Assembly (NCBI GenBank): GCA_025808555.1
Contig: CP075526.1
Span: 1,194,712 to 1,258,711 of the forward strand
Source of the DNA: Anaerolineales bacterium
GTDB lineage: Bacteria; Chloroflexota; Anaerolineae; Anaerolineales; UBA11579
Reading direction: 5' to 3'
Length of the DNA: 64,000 nt
Numbering within the stretch: the first letter of the stretch is position 1; every line of letters begins with the position of its first letter. Under the pieces are notes generated by a model that worked only from the letters and a program-made list of their open reading frames with translations, was not told the DNA's origin and did not search any database. Positions 16,215 through 23,307 of this stretch are shown here, piece by piece. Both the position numbers and the translations under genes were made by a program.

Positions 16215-16976
16215 ATGACCAGCCCCCGTCACGTTGTTATCACCGGAGCCGCAGGCGGCATTGGCCGCGCCTGCGTAGAGCACTACCACCAGCTAGGCTG
16301 GCGTGTTTGGGCTATTGACCAGGCTCAGCCTACCCCCGCTTTGCCCGACGGTGTCACCTTCATCGGCGTTGACCTTGCGGTTGCGGGCGAGGTGGACGCT
16401 GTCGTAGACCAGCTCACCCAGCAGCTCGGCGGCCATTTACATGTGCTCGTCAACAACGCCGCGTTGCAAGTCGCCAAGTCCTTGGCCGCCACCAGCGCAG
16501 ACGAATGGGACCGGGTGCACGCCATCAACTTGCGTGCACCCTTCCTGCTCGCGCGCGATCTATATCCGGCCTTGGCCGCCGCGCGTGGCGCGGTGGTGAA
16601 CGTCAGCTCCGTACATGCCTTCGCCACCTCAGCTGATATTGGCGCCTATGCCAGCTCCAAGGGTGGCCTGTTGGCGCTGACCCGCGCCATGGCCATTGAA
16701 TTTGCTAAGGATGGCGTGCGCGCCAATGCCATCTTGCCGGGCGCCACGGATACACCCATGCTGCAGGCTGGGTTGGACCGCGGCCATGTGCAAGGTGCTG
16801 ATATGCAGCAGCGCAAAGCGGACCTGGCCGGCAAAATTCTGCTTAAGCGCCTGGCCACACCCGAAGAGATCGCCCGCAGCATTTACTTCCTGGGCGATGG
16901 GGAAGCGTCTGGCTACATTACCGGCCAGTCTCTGGTGGTGGATGGCGGTGCGCTGGCGCGGCTCAGCACAGAATGA
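16215..16976 (+). CDS. SDR family oxidoreductase
   Basis: A 253-residue classical SDR. VITGAAGGIGRACVEHY is the cofactor loop, VNNAALQ the structural motif, VNVSSVHAFA carries the catalytic Ser, and YASSK the Tyr/Lys pair. The C-terminus GQSLVVDGGALARL is typical. It starts 9 bases after the 2-hydroxyacid dehydrogenase gene and overlaps the next gene by 4 bases. It is only distantly similar to the SDR at 5017-5829, so the two probably act on different intermediates. Its grouping with the second CMP-sugar synthetase suggests a dedicated route to a second activated acid sugar. Confidence 0.83.
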   Translation: MTSPRHVVITGAAGGIGRACVEHYHQLGWRVWAIDQAQPTPALPDGVTFIGVDLAVAGEVDAVVDQLTQQLGGHLHVLVNNAALQVAKSLAATSADEWDRVHAINLRAPFLLARDLYPALAAARGAVVNVSSVHAFATSADIGAYASSKGGLLALTRAMAIEFAKDGVRANAILPGATDTPMLQAGLDRGHVQGADMQQRKADLAGKILLKRLATPEEIARSIYFLGDGEASGYITGQSLVVDGGALARLSTE

Positions 16977-17785
16977 GTTCTTTCAAACAGCGCATCAAGC
17001 AAGCCACGCCGCAGCCGCTCTGGCAGGCGGGCAGCGCCGGCCTGCTGGCGCTGCGCCATGCCGCCGCCTGGCCGGCGGCAACTCTGCATCCCTGGCGGCG
17101 GGAAAGCATTGCCCGCCTGGGCGCCCTCAAAGATAGCCAGCGTGGTAAACGCGCTTTTATACTCGGCAATGGGCCTAGCTTGCGCAGCACGGATGTCAGT
17201 AAGCTTAAACATGAGCTGACCTTTGGCATGAACCGCGTTTATCTGGCGTTCCCCGAGTGGGGCTTTGCCACCAGCTACTTTGTGTGCGTCAATGACCTCG
17301 TCATTGAACAAACTGTGCCAGAGATCCGGGCGTTGCAGATGCCCAAGTTCCTCTCCTGGCGTTCGCGCCGCTTCATTCAGCCAGACGAGCACACTATGTT
17401 CCTGCACAGCACCTACGACGGCCCCACCTTTGCCACCGATGCTCGTCGCCGTCTATGGGAAGGCGCCACGGTAACCTACGTAGCTTTGCAATTGGCGTAT
17501 TACATGGGTTTTGAAACCGTCATTCTTATTGGTGTTGACCATAACTTCAGTGCCAAGGGCACACCCAACACCACCGTAACCTCTCAGGGCGAGGATAAGG
17601 ATCATTTCAGCGCCGGCTACTTCGGCGCCGGTTTCCGCTGGCAGCTGCCTGATCTGGATACTTCGGAGCGCTCATACTCCATGGCGCGCCAGGCCTACGA
17701 GGCCGATGGGCGCCAGGTGCTGGATGCCACGATCGGAGGTAAGCTCACAGTCTTCCCGAAGGTTGAATATAATTCGCTCTTCTAG
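16973..17785 (+). CDS. DUF115/MptE-like protein, possible GT42-type sialyltransferase relative
   Basis: A 270-residue protein with RAFILGNGPSLRSTDVSKL (GNGPSL at residues 65-70), TFGMNRVYLAFPEW, a central WEGATVTYVALQLAYYMGF and VILIGVDHNF. This arrangement matches the DUF115 / 6-hydroxymethylpterin diphosphokinase MptE-like group. It is also reminiscent of GT42 sialyltransferases such as Campylobacter Cst, which bind CMP-sialate with a similar GNGPSL loop and a later G(I/V)D segment. With two CMP-sugar synthetases and a NeuB homologue in the same operon, transfer of a nonulosonic acid is an attractive role. DUF115 proteins elsewhere are motility accessory factors linked to flagellin glycosylation. 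Function is unproven. Confidence 0.6.
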   Translation: MSSFKQRIKQATPQPLWQAGSAGLLALRHAAAWPAATLHPWRRESIARLGALKDSQRGKRAFILGNGPSLRSTDVSKLKHELTFGMNRVYLAFPEWGFATSYFVCVNDLVIEQTVPEIRALQMPKFLSWRSRRFIQPDEHTMFLHSTYDGPTFATDARRRLWEGATVTYVALQLAYYMGFETVILIGVDHNFSAKGTPNTTVTSQGEDKDHFSAGYFGAGFRWQLPDLDTSERSYSMARQAYEADGRQVLDATIGGKLTVFPKVEYNSLF

Positions 17786-17791
17786 CCCCAC

Positions 17792-19315
17792 ATGAGCCTC
17801 CGAAAAGCTTCGCAACCTCGCCCATCCCTTCTGGAACCTTCTTCGCGTACAGCAAAGATCCTGCTTGCGGTGCTCCTGCTGCTTGGCTTCGCCTTGCGCA
17901 TGCTGGATCTCACGGATCCCCCGCTCGATTTTCACACCACGCGCCAGTTGCATGGCGCTATCGTGGCTCGCAGTATCTACTTTGAAATGCACCCGGATCC
18001 CGATCCAGCCGTCCAGGAGCGCATGGTGAGTATGCGCAACGTGGTCGGCGAACTCGAACCGCCCATTCTGGAAACCATCGTGGCTTTTGGCTATAGCCTG
18101 GTGGGTGGGCCACAGCTCTGGGTTGCCCGGATCGTCAATTCGTTAGCGTGGATCCTGGCAGGCATTCCCCTCTATGGGCTCGCCCGCCGCCTGGGTGGCC
18201 GCCTTCCCGCGTTGCTTGCGGTAGCCTATTTCAGCTTTTTGCCATTTGCCGCCCAGGCTAGTCGCTCCTTCCAGCCAGACCCGCTGATGGTGGCTCTGTT
18301 GGTGTTGGCGGCTTATGCCGCGTATCGCTGGTCTCAGCAGCAAGAGTGGAAGTGGGTCCTCATTGCCGGGGCTAGTGCCGGCCTGGCTGTGTTAGTCAAA
18401 ATTGTGGCCGTGTTTATTGTCATGGGCTTCATGCTGGCTTTAGTGTTGTCTACGCTTGGGTTCAAGACCGCATTGCGCAATCGCCAGGTGTGGGTTATGG
18501 CACTGCTCAGTGCGCTGCCCGCTGCAGGCTACTACCTGCTCAACATAGGCGACACCTCAGGCTCTTATCTGCAAGATTGGATCCTTGCTCTTTTGCCACA
18601 AGCGTTTGCTCCCTCGTTCTACATCTTTTGGGTGAAGATGCTGGAAGGCCTTTTTAGCAGCGGAGCCTTGCTGGCCGCTGGCATCGGCACGTTGTTAGCA
18701 CCACGCCACCCGCGCGGCATGCTGGTCGGGATTTGGATCGGCTATGTGGCCTATGGCATCTTGCTGCCGCATCAAACCACCACCCACTCGTACTACCATC
18801 TGCAACTTGTGCCCGTCATCGCTCTGGGCATGGTTGCTGCCCTCGGCACGTTGCACGAGAAACTACAGCAGCAAGCACGCCTGTGGCAGGCGCTGGCCCT
18901 GGCGGTCGTGCTCGGTGTGCTCGTACATTCGGCGTGGATCTTCCGCTCCACCTTGTTTGCTGCTGACTATCGCGAAGCGCCTGCCTATTGGGAGCGCGTA
19001 GGCGCCGCAATTCCAAATGATGGCAACACCATCGGCCTGGTGGATGGCTACGGCTATCTGCTCAACTATTATGGCGGCTGGAATTTGCGCTTATGGCCTA
19101 TTACGGCTGAGTTTGATCTGGCTGAGATGCGCGGCAGCGACTGGGGCAGCTTTGAAGACTATTTTGAAGATCGCACTGCAGATGTGCAGTATTTCCTTAT
19201 CACCGAATTTGGGGAATTTGAGCGCCAGGCCGAGCTCAAAGCCTATCTCGAAGCCAATGCCCGCGTGTATGTGCGGACTCAAGATTTCATCATCTACGAT
19301 CTGGGAGCCAAGTAA
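17792..19315 (+). CDS. GT39/ArnT-like membrane glycosyltransferase
   Basis: A 507-residue integral membrane protein. About 10-11 hydrophobic segments begin with ILLAVLLLLGFALRML. The first extracytoplasmic loop has the acidic-aromatic LTDPPLDFHTTRQLHG sequence, matching the position of the catalytic DE/DxR loop of GT-C enzymes such as PMT and ArnT. A soluble C-terminal tail of about 120 residues follows. GT-C enzymes use polyprenyl-phosphate sugars outside the membrane, so this protein may add a decoration to the glycan or to a protein. The stop shares a base with the next ATG (TAATG), so it is coupled to the GT2 pair downstream. Confidence 0.75.
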   Translation: MSLRKASQPRPSLLEPSSRTAKILLAVLLLLGFALRMLDLTDPPLDFHTTRQLHGAIVARSIYFEMHPDPDPAVQERMVSMRNVVGELEPPILETIVAFGYSLVGGPQLWVARIVNSLAWILAGIPLYGLARRLGGRLPALLAVAYFSFLPFAAQASRSFQPDPLMVALLVLAAYAAYRWSQQQEWKWVLIAGASAGLAVLVKIVAVFIVMGFMLALVLSTLGFKTALRNRQVWVMALLSALPAAGYYLLNIGDTSGSYLQDWILALLPQAFAPSFYIFWVKMLEGLFSSGALLAAGIGTLLAPRHPRGMLVGIWIGYVAYGILLPHQTTTHSYYHLQLVPVIALGMVAALGTLHEKLQQQARLWQALALAVVLGVLVHSAWIFRSTLFAADYREAPAYWERVGAAIPNDGNTIGLVDGYGYLLNYYGGWNLRLWPITAEFDLAEMRGSDWGSFEDYFEDRTADVQYFLITEFGEFERQAELKAYLEANARVYVRTQDFIIYDLGAK

Positions 19316-20244
19316 TGGCTTCTTCCGATCAGCCACTTGTTTCCATAATTACTCCTTCGTACAACCAGGCTGCCTTTCTTGAAGATACGATCCTGTCAGT
19401 TACTGGGCAGGATTACCCTAATTTGGAATACTTTGTCGTTGACGGTGGCTCAAACGACGGTAGCGTGGAGCTTATCAAGCGCTATGCCAACAAACTGGAC
19501 TGGTGGGTATCCGAGCCAGACCAGGGTCAGGCCGATGCTATCAACAAGGGCTTGGCACGCACCAAGGGGGAATTTGTCGCCTGGCTCAACTCTGATGATT
19601 TCTATCGCCCGGGCGCAGTGGCGCAGGCCGTGGCTGCATTGCAGCAAAATCCTCAGGCGGGCATAGTCTACGCCGATCTGGATTCCATAGATCGCACCGG
19701 CCGCATCTTCAACACCATCCACTATCGCCAGTTCTCCCTGCTTGATCTGCTTTCCTTTGAGATCATCGGTCAGCCCACCGTGTTCATGCGCCGGGCTGTC
19801 CTGCAGCAGGCCGGCCCGCTGGATGCAAGCTACCGTTATCTGCTTGACCACCAGCTCTGGCTGCGTATGCTGCAGCAAGCCCCGGCCATGTATGTGCCCG
19901 CGGTGTGGGCCGCCGCCCGCCACCATGCCAGCGCCAAGAACGTGGGCGAGGCGGCCGGTTTCGGCCGCGAGGCCATGCGCATCCTGGCTTGGGCCGGCAG
20001 CCAGCCGCACATGCGCGAGCTCATTGCCGCCCACCACCGCCAAGTGTTGGCTGGCGCGCACGTATTTGACGCCCGCTATCTGCTCGATGGCGGCCAGGCC
20101 GCTGCGGCCTTGCGCTCCTTCGGGCGGGTAGCCAGCTTGCAGCCTGGACGCTTGCTGCGCCATTTGCCGCGTATCTTCTTCGCTTTCCTTAGCTTGTTTG
20201 GGTTGGGCGGTTTGCGCCGTGTTTTTCAGCGCCGGGAATATTGA
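19315..20244 (+). CDS. Family 2 glycosyltransferase (first of a tandem pair)
   Basis: A 309-residue GT-A enzyme: VSIITPSYNQAAFLEDTI, YFVVDGGSNDGSVELIKRYA, WWVSEPDQGQADAINKG and the metal-binding WLNSDDFY motif near residue 90. After the catalytic domain (about residues 1-220) it has a C-terminal extension of about 85 residues with a hydrophobic, amphipathic end (FFAFLSLFGLGGL) that could rest on the membrane. The N-terminal half is nearly the same, motif by motif, as the next gene, so the two arose by duplication. The donor is unknown. Confidence 0.87.
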   Translation: MASSDQPLVSIITPSYNQAAFLEDTILSVTGQDYPNLEYFVVDGGSNDGSVELIKRYANKLDWWVSEPDQGQADAINKGLARTKGEFVAWLNSDDFYRPGAVAQAVAALQQNPQAGIVYADLDSIDRTGRIFNTIHYRQFSLLDLLSFEIIGQPTVFMRRAVLQQAGPLDASYRYLLDHQLWLRMLQQAPAMYVPAVWAAARHHASAKNVGEAAGFGREAMRILAWAGSQPHMRELIAAHHRQVLAGAHVFDARYLLDGGQAAAALRSFGRVASLQPGRLLRHLPRIFFAFLSLFGLGGLRRVFQRREY

Positions 20245-20245
20245 T

Positions 20246-21016
20246 ATGGTTCAACCGCTGGTCACCATCGTCACGCCTTCGTATAACCAGGCACAGTATC
20301 TGCAGCACACGATTGAGTCCGTGCTGTCTCAAGATTATGCAAACATCCAGTACATAATAGTGGATGGTGGTTCTACCGACGGCAGCGTCGATCTCATCAA
20401 GCGCTATGCCAGCCAGTTGCACTGGTGGGTCTCGGAGCCGGACCAGGGCCAGGCGGATGCCATCAACAAGGGCTTTGCGCGCGCCCGCGGTCAGTACCAG
20501 GCTTGGATCAATGCCGATGACATCTTGCTAGCGCACGCTATCCGTGAAGCCGTAGAGTTCCTTGAGCAGCATCCAGAAGTAGGCTTGGTCTATGGCGATA
20601 CCGAGTTCATCGACGCGGCGGGCAAGCCGCGCGGCCGCTTCCCCGCCGCCCAGACCGACTATGCGCGTATGTTGCGCGGCTATGTACACATTCCGCAACA
20701 GGCCACCGTATGGCGCGGCAACCTGTGGCGCCCGCTGGACGCCAGTCTGCAGTTCGCCATGGATTACGACCTGTGGGTGAATATTGCCAAGCGCAGTCGT
20801 CTGCGCTATCTGCCGCGGCTTTGGGCCCAGTTCCGCTTACATGCTGATTCCAAGACCCTGCAGAACGATATGCGCGCCTGGGAAGACATGCTGCGTGTTC
20901 ACAAACGTGAGGGCGGCGGCTATTTTTCGCTTATGCGCGCTAAATATTGGTTGCGTAAGCTATTATTTCCCCTGTTGCGCGCCCGCCGCCAACGTCAGGC
21001 CGGCATTGCTGAATAA
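20246..21016 (+). CDS. Family 2 glycosyltransferase (second of a tandem pair)
   Basis: A 256-residue paralogue of the preceding protein. Shared pieces are TPSYNQAQYLQHTI, IIVDGGSTDGSVDLIKRYA and WWVSEPDQGQADAINKG; the metal site is WINADDIL instead of WLNSDDFY. It is shorter, ending in a basic tail (LLRARRQRQAGIAE) instead of the hydrophobic extension. The ATG at 20246 lies 1 base after the preceding TGA. An upstream in-frame start at 20198 would lie inside the preceding gene and is rejected. Divergence in the C-terminal half suggests the two enzymes use different acceptors. Confidence 0.87.
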   Translation: MVQPLVTIVTPSYNQAQYLQHTIESVLSQDYANIQYIIVDGGSTDGSVDLIKRYASQLHWWVSEPDQGQADAINKGFARARGQYQAWINADDILLAHAIREAVEFLEQHPEVGLVYGDTEFIDAAGKPRGRFPAAQTDYARMLRGYVHIPQQATVWRGNLWRPLDASLQFAMDYDLWVNIAKRSRLRYLPRLWAQFRLHADSKTLQNDMRAWEDMLRVHKREGGGYFSLMRAKYWLRKLLFPLLRARRQRQAGIAE

Positions 21017-21019
21017 CAT

Positions 21020-21763
21020 ATGGCTAAAAAACGCGAAACTCTCCCCGCTGACCCTCTGGCTGAAATTCTGGCGGCCTGGCGCCTTTGGCTGCTGGGCGCG
21101 CTACTGGGCGCTGTGCTGGCCTGGGGCGTCTACCAGCTTTGGCCGCCAAACTACCGCGCCCGCGCTACCGTAGTGGTGGACGCCAATCTGGAAGAGGCCT
21201 GGCAATACTTCCCCGAGCGTGACCTGTTCCATTTCCTTTTCCGTGAGACCGAGCGCATGGAAGAGCTGGCCTGGTCTGACCAGGTGCTAGCTGTGGTGGC
21301 TGAGATTGTGCCCGGCTACAGCGTGCAGGAACTGCGCAGTCGCGTGCTTGGACTAAGCCATCCATCGGATGGTGGTTGGCGTTTTTACGCCACCTCGCCT
21401 GATCCAGCCACTGCTCAAGCACTGGCCTCCAGCTGGGCGCAGGCCTTCGTCAATGCGGTGCAGGCCGCCGCCGTGGCTTCGCCGGATTTGCAGGCGGCCC
21501 GTGCCCGCATGAGCGAGTTACTGGCCGTGGAACCTCCCGATGAGTCTGCCTTGTTCGAGCTCATGACGGAAATGCAATTTCTAGCCGAGCACACCCAGGG
21601 CATCTCCATGTACACGGAGCTTTACGTCAGCCAGGCCGCCGAGCTACCCGTGCAGCGCAATGTCAGCCTGGCTACCTACATGTTGCTCGGCTCTGTGGCT
21701 GGTGCGCTGGCTGCCCCGCTGTACGTGCTGCTGACGCCGGCCCGCTTGCGCCCGGTGCGCTAA
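21020..21763 (+). CDS. Wzz-like polysaccharide co-polymerase / chain-length protein
   Basis: A 247-residue protein with one membrane segment near each end: LWLLGALLGAVLAWGVYQLW near residue 25 and MLLGSVAGALAAPLYVLL near residue 220. The extracytoplasmic part between them includes NYRARATVVVDANLEE, typical of the start of a Wzz domain. Wzz proteins set the length of polymerised O-antigen or capsule chains. Here no tyrosine kinase domain is attached and no separate kinase is nearby. The gene is 4 bases after the GT2 and shares one base with the polymerase/ligase-like gene that follows, which supports this role. Confidence 0.7.
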   Translation: MAKKRETLPADPLAEILAAWRLWLLGALLGAVLAWGVYQLWPPNYRARATVVVDANLEEAWQYFPERDLFHFLFRETERMEELAWSDQVLAVVAEIVPGYSVQELRSRVLGLSHPSDGGWRFYATSPDPATAQALASSWAQAFVNAVQAAAVASPDLQAARARMSELLAVEPPDESALFELMTEMQFLAEHTQGISMYTELYVSQAAELPVQRNVSLATYMLLGSVAGALAAPLYVLLTPARLRPVR

Positions 21764-23307
21764 TGGATGCCTGGCTGTCCACCGGCAACCTCAAACGCGC
21801 CTCGCAGGCTTTGTGGGCATTGGTCCTGTTTGGCCTGCCCATCACCACCTTCCGCTACATCCCCGGCCCGCTGGGCCTGGCGCAGATCAAGCCTTTCTCC
21901 ATGCTGCCGCTGGCCCTGCTTTTGCCAGTGTTACTGTTGTTGCACTTTCGCCAGCGCCGGCTACCGCTGCCGGTCAACTTACGTCCCCTCCTGGTGTTCC
22001 TCCTTTTCGCCGCCGCGTCCAGCGCCATCGCCATCTTGTATGCGCCTGAACCCTTACGCGGCGCCGAGGTGGATGGCCGCATTCTGCGCGGTTGGATGTC
22101 GCTGCTTGTTGGACTAGCCTTCTTCGTCGCCGCCTTCTGGATGAATCGCACCCGTCAGGATGTGCATTTCTCGCTGCGTTGGTTGTACGCAGGCTTGGCC
22201 GTCACCATTCTGTGGAGTTTTGTGCAGGCCCTCGCCATTCACACTGAACTGGTAACCTCGGCCTGGGCCAATTCGGTACAGCTTGCTTTTTCCGAGCACC
22301 CGTTATTTACTCAGCGGGTGAGCGGCCTGGCGTATGAGCCTTCGTGGCTGGCCGACCAACTGGTGGGTTTGTACATGCCGTTCTTGTTCGCCGCACTGCT
22401 GTTGCGTAGCTCGCTGACCCACTGGCGTTGGTTGGAGCCAGTGTTGTTGCTGCTCAGTCTGGGTGTGCTGTTGCTCACCTATTCACGCGGCGGCCTGCTG
22501 GTAGCACTCGTATGCGCCGGTGCGGTGCTGGCGCTGGTGGGACGCGGCGCGCTGCAACGCGCTTGGGATTGGTATCGTGCGCCGTTCCGTCGTGCGCCGT
22601 TCCGCCGTACGCCGTTCCGTCGTGCCCCGCGTGCCCAATTTCGCCGCGGCCAATCCCGTAGCCTAAAATCGAGCGGCCAAAAACAGCCGGCTGCTTTGGC
22701 CTTGCGCTTCGGCCTGGTGTTGGCCGCCATTGCCGCCCTGGTCGCCGCTGGCAGCTTCCTCGCCAGTTATGACTACATCACCAGCCTGTGGGAACCCAGC
22801 GAGAATGAAGAGCGCAATCTGGTTGAGTACGTCATCGACATCAGCGCCGGCCCGCGTTTGGCCTACGCGGTTGCCGGCTATCACGTCTTCGAAGTGGCTC
22901 CGCTGACTGGGGTAGGGCTGGGTGCTAGCGGCCTGTACCTGTTCCCTGAGTTCCCCGACTGGTCCTACACCATCCCAGAGATCGCCCGCCAGCTCAGCCC
23001 TGATTCGACCATCATCCCTAATATCAAGAACTTGCATATTCGCCTGCTGGCCGAGACCGGGCTGCCTGGTTTCTGGTTCTTCATGGTGTTCTTTATTTCT
23101 TTCCTGGCTTTATTGCGTCACATGTGGCGCTCAGGTGATGGCTTCTATCGCTTCGTTGCCGTGGCAGGCTTGTTCGCCTGGCTGGCAACCTTGATGCGCA
23201 ATTTCACCCAGGATTCATTCACCTTCCCTATCATGTGGGTTATATTCGGCCTCCTGGCTGGGGTGTACCCACAACAGCCTGACCAACTGAAAGGGCTAAA
23301 TGAATAG
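21763..23307 (+). CDS. O-antigen ligase/polymerase (WaaL/Wzy_C-like) membrane protein
   Basis: A 514-residue protein with roughly 10-12 hydrophobic segments. The Wzy_C region has LLTYSRGGLLVALVCAGAVL and a long extracytoplasmic loop around VIDISAGPRLAYAVAGYHVFEVAPLTG, VGLGASGLY and IKNLHIRLLAETGLPG, the pattern of O-antigen ligases and polymerases (Arg and His in the loop matter for catalysis in the family). A cytoplasmic basic insertion near residues 270-300 contains a fivefold-periodic FRR repeat encoded by three 15-bp DNA repeats. It either polymerises the repeat units or ligates the finished chain; sequence alone does not separate these. It overlaps the metalloprotease gene by 8 bases. 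Confidence 0.75.
   Translation: MDAWLSTGNLKRASQALWALVLFGLPITTFRYIPGPLGLAQIKPFSMLPLALLLPVLLLLHFRQRRLPLPVNLRPLLVFLLFAAASSAIAILYAPEPLRGAEVDGRILRGWMSLLVGLAFFVAAFWMNRTRQDVHFSLRWLYAGLAVTILWSFVQALAIHTELVTSAWANSVQLAFSEHPLFTQRVSGLAYEPSWLADQLVGLYMPFLFAALLLRSSLTHWRWLEPVLLLLSLGVLLLTYSRGGLLVALVCAGAVLALVGRGALQRAWDWYRAPFRRAPFRRTPFRRAPRAQFRRGQSRSLKSSGQKQPAALALRFGLVLAAIAALVAAGSFLASYDYITSLWEPSENEERNLVEYVIDISAGPRLAYAVAGYHVFEVAPLTGVGLGASGLYLFPEFPDWSYTIPEIARQLSPDSTIIPNIKNLHIRLLAETGLPGFWFFMVFFISFLALLRHMWRSGDGFYRFVAVAGLFAWLATLMRNFTQDSFTFPIMWVIFGLLAGVYPQQPDQLKGLNE
22579..22623 (+). repeat. Three tandem 15-bp repeats within the O-antigen ligase-like gene
   Basis: Units at 22579-22593, 22594-22608 and 22609-22623 read GCGCCGTTCCGTCGT with one or two changes each. 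They are in frame and encode the pentad A-P-F-R-R (one copy T-P-F-R-R), giving a strongly basic cytoplasmic loop. The high identity suggests recent slippage. Confidence 0.85.

Noticed and set aside
22579-22623. CRISPR-like repeat
   Set aside because: The units are directly adjacent without spacers and are in frame within a membrane-protein gene.
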